Shown here: positions 51,426-60,217 of the stretch, piece by piece | Layout of the letters: each line of letters starts with the position of its first letter | How positions within the stretch are numbered: position 1 is the first letter of the stretch | Assembly (NCBI GenBank): GCA_036524675.1 | Contig: DATDBU010000206.1 | Coordinates: 3,061 to 67,060, forward strand | Direction: 5' to 3' | DNA from: DATDAW01 sp036524675 | Lineage (GTDB): Bacteria > Verrucomicrobiota > Verrucomicrobiia > Chthoniobacterales > DASVRZ01 | Length of the DNA: 64,000 bases | The notes under the pieces: generated by a model | Told to the model about the DNA's origin: nothing | The model's database searches: none | The model's input: the letters and a program-made list of their open reading frames with translations, nothing else | Translations under genes and position numbers: made by a program

Positions 51426-53798
51426 GTGAGGCGTGTTCGTTTTGTCACCGGTGAGATTGTGGGGAATCTTGCAAAGGCTGTGCCGCCAATCGGCAAATGG
51501 GTGGACGGGAAGAAAAAATGGGGAAGGCAACCTTTTTGCGGCCTCGCGGCGGCCGGCGTTGCGGGGATTTCGATCGCCGAGTGGGTAAAACCGGGTTTGG
51601 CGGTGACCTTGCCGGGTCTCGGGCTCAGCCTTGTTCTTTGGATGGTTTTGCGTCGGACTTGGGCGTTGCTGACCCTGATGGCCGCTGCGTTTATCCTCCT
51701 GCATTCTCTCCAATTTCACGGAAACCCCGGGAGGCTACTTGCGGCGGAACTTGGCGACCGCCGCGTGGTGGTAAGAGGTGAGGGGACTGTCAATTCGCAG
51801 CCGATGCAGCGTGTGGAGCACAAGGGTCGCATCGAGACCTCGTTCGAGATCGACGTCGACAGGATCGATTTCCCGGGCTTCGACCAGGCAAAGGGTCTGC
51901 GGCTATTGGTCTCGTGGCCCGGCCCTGGTCCGGAATATGGCGCGAAGATAGGTTTTGCCGGATCCCTGTTTAATCCGAAGCCGCCGCGTAACCCGGGAGA
52001 ATTCGACTACGCGGGCTGGCTGGGGAGGCGGCAGGTTTTCAGCGTCGTGAATGTGCGGATGCCCTTTGATGCGACAGTCGTTGATCCTGCGCCGGGCTGG
52101 TCAGTCACACGGATGGCGATGCGATGTCGTCGGTGGATGGAGACTCGCCTGGCGATGGATTTGGAGAGCGAACCGGAAATTGCCGGAATCATCAAGGCGA
52201 TGGTGCTGGGGAGCACAAACGAGACGTCGGATGAGCTCAAGGCACGTTTTCAGCAGACCGGAACACTGCATTTGTTCGCCGTGAGTGGATTGCAGGTGAC
52301 GGTGCTGGCCGGAATGGTCATGTTCGCCCTCGAGACGTGCCGGGTTCCGCGTCGAGTCGCGGTATTTGTCACGATTCCGGTGATTTTGTTCTACGCCGCG
52401 ATCACCGGCCTGGGCGCGTCGAGCGTGCGAGCCGCGTTGATGGCGTCCATTTTTCTTGCGGCAATCCTGGCTGATCGCCCGGCGTTTACGTTGAACAATC
52501 TCGCGGCGTCGGCGTTTCTGTTGTTGCTGACGAACACGAATCAACTTTTCGCGACGGGATTTCAGCTGTCTTACAGCGTCGTCGCGGCGATCATTCTCTT
52601 GGCGGGCCGAATCAGCCGGTTCGTGCAGGGTTTGGTTGCGCCGGATCCGTTTATCCCGCGGAAACTTCTGACGAAAACCCGCCGCGCTCTGTGGTGGCTT
52701 ACAGAAAAACTCGGAGGAAGCGTCGGCCTGACCGTCGCTGCATGGATGGGTTCTTTGCCGCTTACCGCCTGGTATTTCAATCTCCTCTCGCCTGTTGCTC
52801 TGGTGGCAAATCTGGTCGTCGTTCCGCTCTCTTCGGGGATCCTGCTGCTCGGAGTGCTGAGTATCGTCACCTCGGCGGCAGGCAGTTTCCTGTCAGTCTT
52901 GTTCAACAATGCCAACTGGCTGGTGGTGAAAATAATGCTGGAGCTGGTGGGATTCTTCGCGTCGCTTCCTGCGGGCTATTTGCATATCGGCGGACGCTGG
53001 ATCGAATTCACGAACGAACACCGAATCACCGTGCTCGATCTTGGTGCAGGCGGTTCGGTTGTCATCGAAACACCGCGGGGTTGCTGGCTCATCGACACGG
53101 GTTCCGACGCTGATTATAGCCGTATCGTCCAGCGGTTCCTGCAAAAGCGAGGGATCAATTCGTTGAAAGGCATTGTGCTCACGCACGGTGACGGAGCGCA
53201 TGTGGGCGGGATCGTTCGTGCCCGGAACGACTTCCCGCAAGTCCCTGTATTCGTGCCCGTTGTCTCCGAAAAATCGACCGTTTTCAAACGTCTCCGACTC
53301 CTTGGAGAAACGAATGGATTGAAAACGGGTGATATGTTGACGCTCTCGAACGACGCGGTTCTCGAAGTTCTTTTCCCTTCGGAAACGACAGGTCAAAGCC
53401 GTGCTGATGACAATGCCCTTGTACTGGCGTTTCGGACCGGCAAACACAGCGTGCTGCTGATGTCCGACTCCGGATTTTCGACAGAGATCTCTCTGCTGGA
53501 AAATGCCGGTCTCATCGAAAAAGCGAAAGCCGACGTCATCGTCATGGGACGAAACAGAACCGACCGCGATGTTGCTCTGGATTTTTTCCTTAAGACGGGC
53601 CCGAAAGCCATCGTTTCCAGCTGCGTTTCATTTCCGGCAATCGAACGGGTCCCTTTGAAATTGGTAAAATTTTCTGCAGAAACGGATGTCCGCCTGTTTA
53701 GGCAGGACGAAACGGGAGCTCTCGAAATGCGGCTAAGCGAGCAATCCCTTGACCTGCGCGGATTTTTGAATCGCGAGGCTCTGAACATCGGCCACTGA
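51426..53798 (+). CDS. comEC: ComEC/Rec2-family DNA-uptake channel protein
   Basis: Inner-membrane channel that brings single-stranded DNA into the cell in natural transformation. 790 residues from GTG at 51426, which has an AGAGGA site; a TTG at 51390 is less likely. Order: two N-terminal helices, soluble DUF4131 domain (~105-200), competence domain with ~10 helices (HLFAVSGLQVTVLAGMV is the ComEC signature), and a C-terminal metallo-beta-lactamase-like domain (ITVLDLGAGGSVVIE, LIDTGSDAD, VLTHGDGAHVGGI). The last domain keeps the HxDxxHxGG-like motif but with HGDGAHVGG, so the nuclease may be intact. Confidence 0.92.
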   Translation: MRRVRFVTGEIVGNLAKAVPPIGKWVDGKKKWGRQPFCGLAAAGVAGISIAEWVKPGLAVTLPGLGLSLVLWMVLRRTWALLTLMAAAFILLHSLQFHGNPGRLLAAELGDRRVVVRGEGTVNSQPMQRVEHKGRIETSFEIDVDRIDFPGFDQAKGLRLLVSWPGPGPEYGAKIGFAGSLFNPKPPRNPGEFDYAGWLGRRQVFSVVNVRMPFDATVVDPAPGWSVTRMAMRCRRWMETRLAMDLESEPEIAGIIKAMVLGSTNETSDELKARFQQTGTLHLFAVSGLQVTVLAGMVMFALETCRVPRRVAVFVTIPVILFYAAITGLGASSVRAALMASIFLAAILADRPAFTLNNLAASAFLLLLTNTNQLFATGFQLSYSVVAAIILLAGRISRFVQGLVAPDPFIPRKLLTKTRRALWWLTEKLGGSVGLTVAAWMGSLPLTAWYFNLLSPVALVANLVVVPLSSGILLLGVLSIVTSAAGSFLSVLFNNANWLVVKIMLELVGFFASLPAGYLHIGGRWIEFTNEHRITVLDLGAGGSVVIETPRGCWLIDTGSDADYSRIVQRFLQKRGINSLKGIVLTHGDGAHVGGIVRARNDFPQVPVFVPVVSEKSTVFKRLRLLGETNGLKTGDMLTLSNDAVLEVLFPSETTGQSRADDNALVLAFRTGKHSVLLMSDSGFSTEISLLENAGLIEKAKADVIVMGRNRTDRDVALDFFLKTGPKAIVSSCVSFPAIERVPLKLVKFSAETDVRLFRQDETGALEMRLSEQSLDLRGFLNREALNIGH

Positions 53799-53851
53799 GG
53801 AAGGGTTGCGTCTTCCCCAAAAACCATCCACCTTCGTCCCCACCAAAATAT

Positions 53852-55702
53852 ATGTGTGGAATCGTCGGATACATCGGCAAAGCTAAGGCCGCTCCCATTC
53901 TCCTGGATGGCTTGCGGCGTCTCGAATATCGCGGTTATGACTCAGCTGGAATCGTCACTATCGACGAAAACCGGCTCGATCTTCGCAAGACCACCGAGCG
54001 TATTTCACACCTCACACAGCTCCTCAAACAAAATCCGGCCAAAGGGTCCGTCGGCATCTGCCATACCCGCTGGGCCACGCACGGAGGTGTGACTGTCCCG
54101 AACGCACACCCGCACTACGACCGTTCCGAGCGGCTCGCCGTTGTCCACAATGGTGTGATCGAAAATTATTCGAAGCTGCGCGACCAACTCCTCGAAAAGG
54201 GACACATTTTCCGGTCTGAAACCGATACCGAAGTTCTTGCGCATCTTATCGGCCGATACTTTGACGAAATGCGTGGCGACCCCGGTAAGGCTGGGCTTGT
54301 AGAGGCCGTTCGCCGAGCGCTACAGCAGGTTCAGGGCACGTACGGAATCGCCGTTTTGCATTTGGATGTGCCAGATCTCCTCGTGGCTGCACGCCGGGGA
54401 AGTCCGCTGGTCCTGGGCATCGGGAAAGGCGAAAATTTTGTCGCGAGCGACGTCAGCGCCATCGTCGCACACACACGGGAAGCCGTTTATCTCAACGATT
54501 TCGACATCGCTGCGGTCGAGAAAGACTCTTTCGAAGTCACGTCGCTCGCAGGCGAAGACTCCGTTTACGAGGTCAGCAAGGTCGATATCGACGAGCAGGA
54601 TATCTCGAAAGGCAAATATCCGCATTTCATGCTCAAGGAAATCTACGAGCAACCGCAAAGCATCCGCGACGCCATGCGCGGCCGGCTCAGTGTGGAAGAG
54701 GCTACGGCCAAATTGGGCGGTCTTGAAATGACCGCCAAAGAACTTCGTGAGATCGATCGAATCGTCCTTACCGGTTGCGGCACCGCGCTCTACGCGGGGA
54801 TGGTCGGCGAGTATCTCATTGAATCTCTGGCGCTTGTGCCGACGGAAGTGGAGTTCGCGAGCGAATTTCGATATCGAAATATGCCGACCAACAAAGACAC
54901 ACTCGTCTTTGTTCTGAGCCAGAGCGGTGAGACCGCGGATTCCCTGGCTGCGCTTCGCGAAAGCAAACGCAAAGGCCATCGGACCCTCGGCATTTGCAAC
55001 AACGTTGCCAGCACCATCGCCCGCGAAACGGATGGAGGGGTTTACATGCACGCGGGGGTGGAAATCGGAGTTGCTGCCACCAAATCCTTCACGTCGCAGA
55101 TCACCGTCCTCACGCTTATCGCGCTACTGCTGGGCCGGATGCGTCATTTGTCCAGCTCGCAAGGCTCACAGATCATCGCTGCCCTCGAAGAAATTCCGGA
55201 CAAAGTTGCCAAAATTTTGGCGCAGACAGATCACATCAAAGCGATCGCCGAAAAATACGCGAACGCTGAAGGGTTTTTGTTTCTGGGCCGGCAATTCAAT
55301 TATCCGATTGCTCTCGAAGGCGCGCTGAAGCTCAAGGAAATCAGCTATTTGAACGCTTCGGGTCATCCCAGTGCAGAGCTGAAGCATGGCGTGATCGCAC
55401 TCGTCCGTCCGGAAATTCCGACGGTCGTCATTGCGCCGCGGGACGCTGTTTTTGAGAAAAACATCAGCAATATCGAGGAAGTGCGCGCCCGGAAAGGGCC
55501 GGTCATTTCCATCGGGACGGAGTGCAGCAAAGAACTCGAGAAGGTTAGCAGCGATGTTATCTATATTCCGCCAGCGCCGGATTTCCTCACACCGCTCCTG
55601 ACGGTGATTCCGCTCCAATTGTTTGCGTATCATCTGGCTGCCAAACTCGGCTGCGACATCGACAAGCCACGCAATCTCGCGAAGGCTGTCACCGTCGAGT
55701 GA
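53852..55702 (+). CDS. glmS: Glucosamine-6-phosphate synthase (isomerizing)
   Basis: Makes glucosamine-6-phosphate from fructose-6-phosphate and glutamine, the first step to UDP-GlcNAc for wall and LPS. 616 residues. N-terminal glutaminase with Cys2 nucleophile (MCGIVGYIG), TRWATHGG and NGVIENY; then two SIS sugar isomerase domains (TGCGTALYAGMVGEYLIES, LSQSGETADSLAALRESK, GVAATKSFTSQI region) and the C-terminal DKPRNLAKAVTVE. There is no room for a glmS ribozyme in the 53-base gap upstream. Confidence 0.96.
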   Translation: MCGIVGYIGKAKAAPILLDGLRRLEYRGYDSAGIVTIDENRLDLRKTTERISHLTQLLKQNPAKGSVGICHTRWATHGGVTVPNAHPHYDRSERLAVVHNGVIENYSKLRDQLLEKGHIFRSETDTEVLAHLIGRYFDEMRGDPGKAGLVEAVRRALQQVQGTYGIAVLHLDVPDLLVAARRGSPLVLGIGKGENFVASDVSAIVAHTREAVYLNDFDIAAVEKDSFEVTSLAGEDSVYEVSKVDIDEQDISKGKYPHFMLKEIYEQPQSIRDAMRGRLSVEEATAKLGGLEMTAKELREIDRIVLTGCGTALYAGMVGEYLIESLALVPTEVEFASEFRYRNMPTNKDTLVFVLSQSGETADSLAALRESKRKGHRTLGICNNVASTIARETDGGVYMHAGVEIGVAATKSFTSQITVLTLIALLLGRMRHLSSSQGSQIIAALEEIPDKVAKILAQTDHIKAIAEKYANAEGFLFLGRQFNYPIALEGALKLKEISYLNASGHPSAELKHGVIALVRPEIPTVVIAPRDAVFEKNISNIEEVRARKGPVISIGTECSKELEKVSSDVIYIPPAPDFLTPLLTVIPLQLFAYHLAAKLGCDIDKPRNLAKAVTVE

Positions 55703-55781
55703 AAGAAAGGTGCCGGGAAGTCACGCTAGCCGATTGACAAAATCGATCGGCACCCGGAAAATCCGGGCCATTCGCATCGAC

Positions 55782-56636
55782 ATGGCGCCACGGCCGATTT
55801 CCGCATTTATTCTTGTTATTATCACCGGCACTTTTGCCGCGATCGCCAGCGCGCAATCTGTTCCTCCGGAGATTCAGCCCGTCGTTAACGAGTCGGTCCA
55901 ACTCTCCCGGCCGATCATCGAGGGGCGCAGCGCCATCGTTGTGGATGCCGGCAGCGGGCGCGTGCTTTTCGATAAAAACGCAACGTTTCGCCAGCCTGCA
56001 GCGAGTATGCAGAAAGTGCTCACGGCACTTGTCGTCATCCAGGAGGGAAATCTCTCCAAACCGGTCACTATTACGCAAAGCGATACCATGGTAGAGCCGA
56101 GCAAAGTTTATCTCCGGGCCGGCGAGACCTATACCCGCCTCCAGCTTCTCCAGGCGCTTCTCGTAAAGAGCGGCAATGACGCAGCGCGCGCGCTGGCTCG
56201 TGACAACGCAGGAAGCATCCCGGCGTTCGCCTACAAAATGAACCGTCTCGCCCTGTACCTGGGCGCGCAGAATTCAAACTTTGTGAACCCAAATGGCCTT
56301 CCCGCCGAGGGCCAGTATTCGTGTGCCCGCGACATAGCCATCATCGCCCGGACCGCGTATCGCAGCCCGACGATTCGGAACATCGTCTCGATGAAGACAC
56401 TCGACTTCGCTCGTCCCGGCCGCGGGATTATTACGTACAAGAACACGAACAAATTGCTGGTACGCGCCCCATTCTGTAACGGAATGAAAACCGGTTACAC
56501 GGATGCGGCGGGGCATTGCCTCGTTTCCAGTGGCCGTGGCAACGGACGGGACGCCATCGTAGTCGTCATGCATAGCACGAAGGCAGGAATCTGGAATGAT
56601 TCCTTCAAATTGCTGAGCTGGGGCTTGGGGAGCTAG
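55782..56636 (+). CDS. D-alanyl-D-alanine carboxypeptidase (PBP5-like, S11)
   Basis: Trims peptidoglycan side chains in the periplasm. 284 residues from ATG at 55782, giving a signal peptide (ISAFILVIITGTFAAIASAQ); the frame is open upstream inside glmS but without sense. Catalytic motifs: Ser75-x-x-Lys78 in AASMQKVLTAL, SGN in KSGNDAARALA and KTG in NGMKTGYTDAAGHC. Shorter than PBP5 (~400) because the C-terminal beta domain and membrane helix are missing, as in PbpG/DacD-like short forms. Starts 80 bases after glmS. Confidence 0.92.
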   Translation: MAPRPISAFILVIITGTFAAIASAQSVPPEIQPVVNESVQLSRPIIEGRSAIVVDAGSGRVLFDKNATFRQPAASMQKVLTALVVIQEGNLSKPVTITQSDTMVEPSKVYLRAGETYTRLQLLQALLVKSGNDAARALARDNAGSIPAFAYKMNRLALYLGAQNSNFVNPNGLPAEGQYSCARDIAIIARTAYRSPTIRNIVSMKTLDFARPGRGIITYKNTNKLLVRAPFCNGMKTGYTDAAGHCLVSSGRGNGRDAIVVVMHSTKAGIWNDSFKLLSWGLGS

Positions 56637-56644
56637 GCCTCTTT

Positions 56645-56697
56645 TTCTTACTCTTAATCTGGCTCTTGCTCTGGGTGGACGCGCCCGAGCATCGAGT
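56645..56697. repeat. Possible family B palindromic repeat, degenerate copy
   Basis: Between the carboxypeptidase and bioF: CTTACTC...GGCTCTTGCTC on the left and GAGCATCGAGTAAG on the right form a short inverted repeat. The words (CTTACTCTTA, GAGTAAG) match the arms of the element at 29602-29728. Much shorter, so a remnant or a coincidence. Confidence 0.4.
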
Positions 56698-56708
56698 AAG
56701 ATTGTCAT

Positions 56709-57881
56709 ATGTCCGAAACCATCCAGTCCCAACTAGCCGAACTGGGGAACCGCTCTCTTCGGCGTTCGCTGCGCGAAATCGCGACTCCACAGGGCAATAC
56801 CATCGAACTCGTTGGGAAAACGCTTATCAATTTTTCCTCGAACGACTACCTCGGACTGGCCAATGACCCCATCCTCATCGACGCCGCAAAGGCCGCAATC
56901 GACGAATTCGGCGTTGGTTCGGGTGCGTCCCGACTCGTTTGCGGAACGCTGAGCCCGCATGTCCGCCTGGAAAAGAAACTCGCCGCATTCAAACGCTCCG
57001 AAGCGGCGCTTACGTTTTCAAGCGGATACGCCGCCGCGCTGGGCGCTGTGCAGGCGCTGGTGCGCAAGGATGACGTCATCATCTTGGACAAACTCGTCCA
57101 CGCATCCCTGATTGATGCCGCCCGGCTGAGTGGGGCGGTTGTCCGCGTTTTTCCCCATAACCATCTCGGTAAATTGGAGAGTCACCTCCAGTGGGCGCGC
57201 GAAAACCATCCCGATGCCCGCGTCCTGATCGCGACGGAATCCGTCTTCAGCATGGATGGCGATTACGGGCTGCTGGAAGAAATTGTCGCGCTCAAGACGA
57301 GATTCGAAGCTTTCCTGCTCGTGGACGAAGCCCACGCGATTGGCGTCCTGGGCGCTAACGGGCGCGGGCTTGGCGAAAAGCTCGGCATCGCCTCGAAAAT
57401 CGACCTTCAAATGGGCACGCTCAGTAAGGCCATTGGCGTCAGTGGCGGTTACATCGCCGGTAGCCGGCTTCTCATCGACCTGCTCATTAATCGGGCCAGG
57501 AGTTTTATTTTCTCCACAGCACCGCCTCCCGCTCTTGCAGGCGCCGCTTTGGCGGCGATCGAATTTATGCTCACCGACGCGGGTGAGGAGCGCCGGAAAG
57601 CGCTCTGGCAAAACATCCGTCATTTGGAGAAAGGATTACGCCGGATCGATCTGAATTTTCCGAAAGCCACCAGCGCCATCCTCCCGTGGATCGTGGGCGA
57701 AGAGCAGGAAGCGATTCTGCTGTCACGGTCGTTGAGCGACGAGGGTTTCTATGTTCCTGCCATCCGTTTCCCCACTGTGGCCAAAGGCGCGGCGCGGCTG
57801 CGGATCACCGTCAATGCGCACCACACGGGAGAGCAAATTGACGCCTTGTGCGCGGCCTTGGCGGGTTTGGTTAAAACGTAG
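56709..57881 (+). CDS. bioF: 8-amino-7-oxononanoate synthase-like PLP enzyme
   Basis: Alpha-oxoamine synthase; BioF condenses pimeloyl-ACP/CoA with alanine in biotin synthesis. 390 residues, standard length. Key blocks: NFSSNDYLGLANDP, GVGSGASRLVCGTLSPHVRLEKKLAAFK, VDEAHAIGVLGANGRG and the PLP lysine Lys240 in GTLSKAIGVSGGYIAGS. No other bio gene is adjacent, so a related oxoamine synthase (KBL or SPT type) cannot be excluded, though the N-terminal pattern favours BioF. Confidence 0.85.
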   Translation: MSETIQSQLAELGNRSLRRSLREIATPQGNTIELVGKTLINFSSNDYLGLANDPILIDAAKAAIDEFGVGSGASRLVCGTLSPHVRLEKKLAAFKRSEAALTFSSGYAAALGAVQALVRKDDVIILDKLVHASLIDAARLSGAVVRVFPHNHLGKLESHLQWARENHPDARVLIATESVFSMDGDYGLLEEIVALKTRFEAFLLVDEAHAIGVLGANGRGLGEKLGIASKIDLQMGTLSKAIGVSGGYIAGSRLLIDLLINRARSFIFSTAPPPALAGAALAAIEFMLTDAGEERRKALWQNIRHLEKGLRRIDLNFPKATSAILPWIVGEEQEAILLSRSLSDEGFYVPAIRFPTVAKGAARLRITVNAHHTGEQIDALCAALAGLVKT

Positions 57882-57934
57882 AAGAGGCGCCCCTTCTCCT
57901 TTCTGTTTCGACGAGTGCCGGAAGCGACTTCGTT

Positions 57935-59419
57935 CTACGCCTTGATCGCCTTTCGCAGGACGATATACGCCACGAACGCCACGCCGAATCCGATAAACCA
58001 CGCGTAATTGTAACTCGCCACCAGCCCTGCGGGCATGGACTCTGGCCGCACCCATTTCACCGCCACCAGAAACCCTGGCAAATTGGGCAGAATCGCCAGC
58101 ACCAGCGCCCCGATTCCCGCTGGATTGTAGCCGCCTGCGAACCTGCAGGCGCCGTTTTCGTCATACAATGCCGCCACATCCAGCTTCTGTTTCCGGATCA
58201 CGAAATAATCCGCGATCATGATTCCCGCGATTGGACCCAGCAAAGCGCTGTATCCAATGAGCCACGTGAAAATGTAGCCGCTCGGATCCGCCATCAATTT
58301 CCACGGGAACATGAGAACGCCTACGATCGCCGTGATGATTCCGCCCGTTTTGAACGAAATCGTTTTCGGCGCCAGATTCGAAAAATCGTTTGCCGGCGAC
58401 ACGACGTTGGCCGCGATATTCGTCGAAAGCGTCGCCACCGAGAGCGCGATGAGCGCAACCGCCGACAACAACGGGCTTCCGAATTTTGCCATCAGCGCCA
58501 CCGGATCCCAGATCGCTTCGCCGAACACGACGATCGTCGCGCTCGTTACGACGATTCCGATGAAGGAATACAGCGCCATCGTTGGCGGCAACCCAATGGC
58601 CTGCCCAAGGATCTGATCCTTCTGCGTTTTCGCGTACCGGGAGAAATCCGGGATGTTCAACGAGAGCGTTGCCCAAAAGCCGACCATCGCCGTCACCCCT
58701 GCGGCGAATGCAGGAGTGAACTCCGCGCTCGACTTGAATTTCGACGGTTCCGCGAAAATCGGTCCCCAGCCGTGGGCAGCGCGATAGGCCCAAATCATCA
58801 GTGCCACGCCTACCAGCAGCAAAAACGGTGCACTGAGCGCCTCCAGCCATTTGATGGACTCCATTCCGGCGATGATGAAATAGACGTTGATCGCCCAAAA
58901 GATGAGAAAACAGAGCAATTCCCCTCCGGAAATCCCAAGCAGCGGCAGATTCGCTTTTGCTGCCGGATCAAACCCGAAAATCAACGCTGCGGTTTGGTAA
59001 ATTGCCGACCCGCCGATCCATGTCTGGATTCCGAACCAGCCGCAGGCGACGATTGCACGCATCAGAGCCGGGATGTTAGCGCCGATCGTGCCGAAGGACG
59101 ATCGCAGCAGCACCGGAAACGGAATCCCATACGCCGTGCCCGGGTGCGCATTCAACGTCATTGGGATGAGCACGATCACGTTTCCGAGCAGGATGGTTAA
59201 AAGTGCCTGCCACCAGTTCATTCCCGACCCGATGAGATTGCTCGCCATCGTGTACGTGGGAATACAGACGGCCATCCCGATCCAGAGCGCTGCGATGTGC
59301 CAGAGATTCCACGTCCTCGCCGAGGCGGGTACGGGCGCGAGATCGGCATTGATAAGGTTGCTGTCCTGAATTCCCTGATTCCCGGCAACAACCACGGCGT
59401 CGGATGATTGATGCATCAT
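57935..59419 (-). CDS. NCS1-family permease (hydantoin/allantoin/uracil type)
   Basis: Cation-coupled transporter with 12 expected helices, 495 residues from ATG at 59419 (59416 is also ATG; the frame upstream has no similarity). NCS1 signatures: TWNLWHIAALWIGMAVCIPTYTMASNLIGSGMNWWQALLTILLGN, HPGTAYGIPFPVLLRSSFGTIGANIPALMRAIVACGWFGIQTWIGG and GFWATLSLNIPDFSRYAK. The first and second blocks carry the substrate-stacking Trp and helix-break residues known from Mhp1. Substrate could be hydantoin, allantoin, uracil or a related compound. Confidence 0.9.
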   Translation of the reverse strand: MMHQSSDAVVVAGNQGIQDSNLINADLAPVPASARTWNLWHIAALWIGMAVCIPTYTMASNLIGSGMNWWQALLTILLGNVIVLIPMTLNAHPGTAYGIPFPVLLRSSFGTIGANIPALMRAIVACGWFGIQTWIGGSAIYQTAALIFGFDPAAKANLPLLGISGGELLCFLIFWAINVYFIIAGMESIKWLEALSAPFLLLVGVALMIWAYRAAHGWGPIFAEPSKFKSSAEFTPAFAAGVTAMVGFWATLSLNIPDFSRYAKTQKDQILGQAIGLPPTMALYSFIGIVVTSATIVVFGEAIWDPVALMAKFGSPLLSAVALIALSVATLSTNIAANVVSPANDFSNLAPKTISFKTGGIITAIVGVLMFPWKLMADPSGYIFTWLIGYSALLGPIAGIMIADYFVIRKQKLDVAALYDENGACRFAGGYNPAGIGALVLAILPNLPGFLVAVKWVRPESMPAGLVASYNYAWFIGFGVAFVAYIVLRKAIKA

Positions 59420-59596
59420 ACTCGTGGTTTTAGCCGGAGAATGCCGCGAAATATTTCCCTTTGGCAACAAGGATTTCGCGAGCGGGACACCGGGGATGCC
59501 GGCCTGCAGGTGCGGTGTCCGTTGAACAACGAGACGTTTCACGAGCTGAAAGCCCTGGACTGCGGCGCTGCTGCCCCGCGTTGGTTTGCGTCAGAG

Positions 59597-59806
59597 GTCT
59601 GGAGCCCCATTGTCGAAATCTGCAATGCCACAACAGACGTCTGGAGCCCCATTGTCGAAATCGGAAATGCCACAACAGACGCCTGGAGCCTCATTGCCGA
59701 AATCGGAAATGCCACAACAGACGCCTGGAGCCCCATTGCCGAAATCGGAAATGCCACAACAGACGTCTGGAACCCCATTGTCGAAATCTGCAATGCCACA
59801 GCAGAG
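59597..59806. repeat. 42-bp tandem minisatellite, five copies
   Basis: Five head-to-tail 42-base units (59597, 59639, 59681, 59723, 59765), each beginning GTCTGGAGCCCCATTGTCGA or a close variant. Copies 1 and 5 share ATCTGCAATGCC, copies 2-4 share ATCGGAAATGCC. 42 is a multiple of three and the array is open in several frames on both strands (for example VWSPIVEICNATTD on plus), so an ORF through it is expected by chance. No spacers, so not a CRISPR. Confidence 0.93.
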
Positions 59807-60092
59807 GGGCATTGGACCGGGAGGAGGGATTGTCACGCGGTCGCTGAATACCGGCGGCGTCGGGATTTTGTGTTTTGAATTGCGTTGTTAGTATTGATTT
59901 TTGGCTGTGATTGCAAATTGGCGCGGCAGCGGCCCCCGTCATTGGCACGGAAACTCATCGAGTTTCAATCCAAGTCCTTCATGATCTGGCGCAAGGAAAC
60001 TGGGCCTGGGATCGCTGCTTTAGAACACACGACGGCATCTCAAGGCTGGTTGACCAGATACGGTCTTGCACGACTTCTCCTTGCTGAAATAT

Positions 60093-60165
60093 ACTTAGGG
60101 AAACGCTGATTAAATCTAACGAAGAGAGATGGTCCGCAGATTTTACAACCGAGCGCAGATGTTCT
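60093..60165. repeat. REP-like repeat, family F, copy 1
   Basis: TTAGGGAAACGCTGATTAAATC at the left, then GTCCGCAGATTT and GCGCAGATG. It is an inverted, diverged version of 61855-61948 on the other side of the transposase gene. The rest of 59879-60217 holds only short open frames with no recognisable product. Confidence 0.6.
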
Positions 60166-60217
60166 CTGGGTTTCAAGTGACTTTTTTGTTCGACTTATTG
60201 ACATGGGAGTAGGGCGG

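Noticed and set aside
53799..53851. glmS ribozyme
   Set aside because: The gap before glmS is only 53 bases, too short for the ribozyme.
59420..59596. TPP or guanidine riboswitch before the NCS1 permease
   Set aside because: Checked for the conserved TPP and ykkC strings and found neither.
59597..59806. CRISPR-like array
   Set aside because: Units are directly adjacent with no spacers; a minisatellite, and no cas genes.
59408..59878. 156-residue plus-strand frame through the minisatellite
   Set aside because: The 42-bp unit keeps several frames open by arithmetic; the flanks have no ribosome site or recognisable domain, and it overlaps the NCS1 start.
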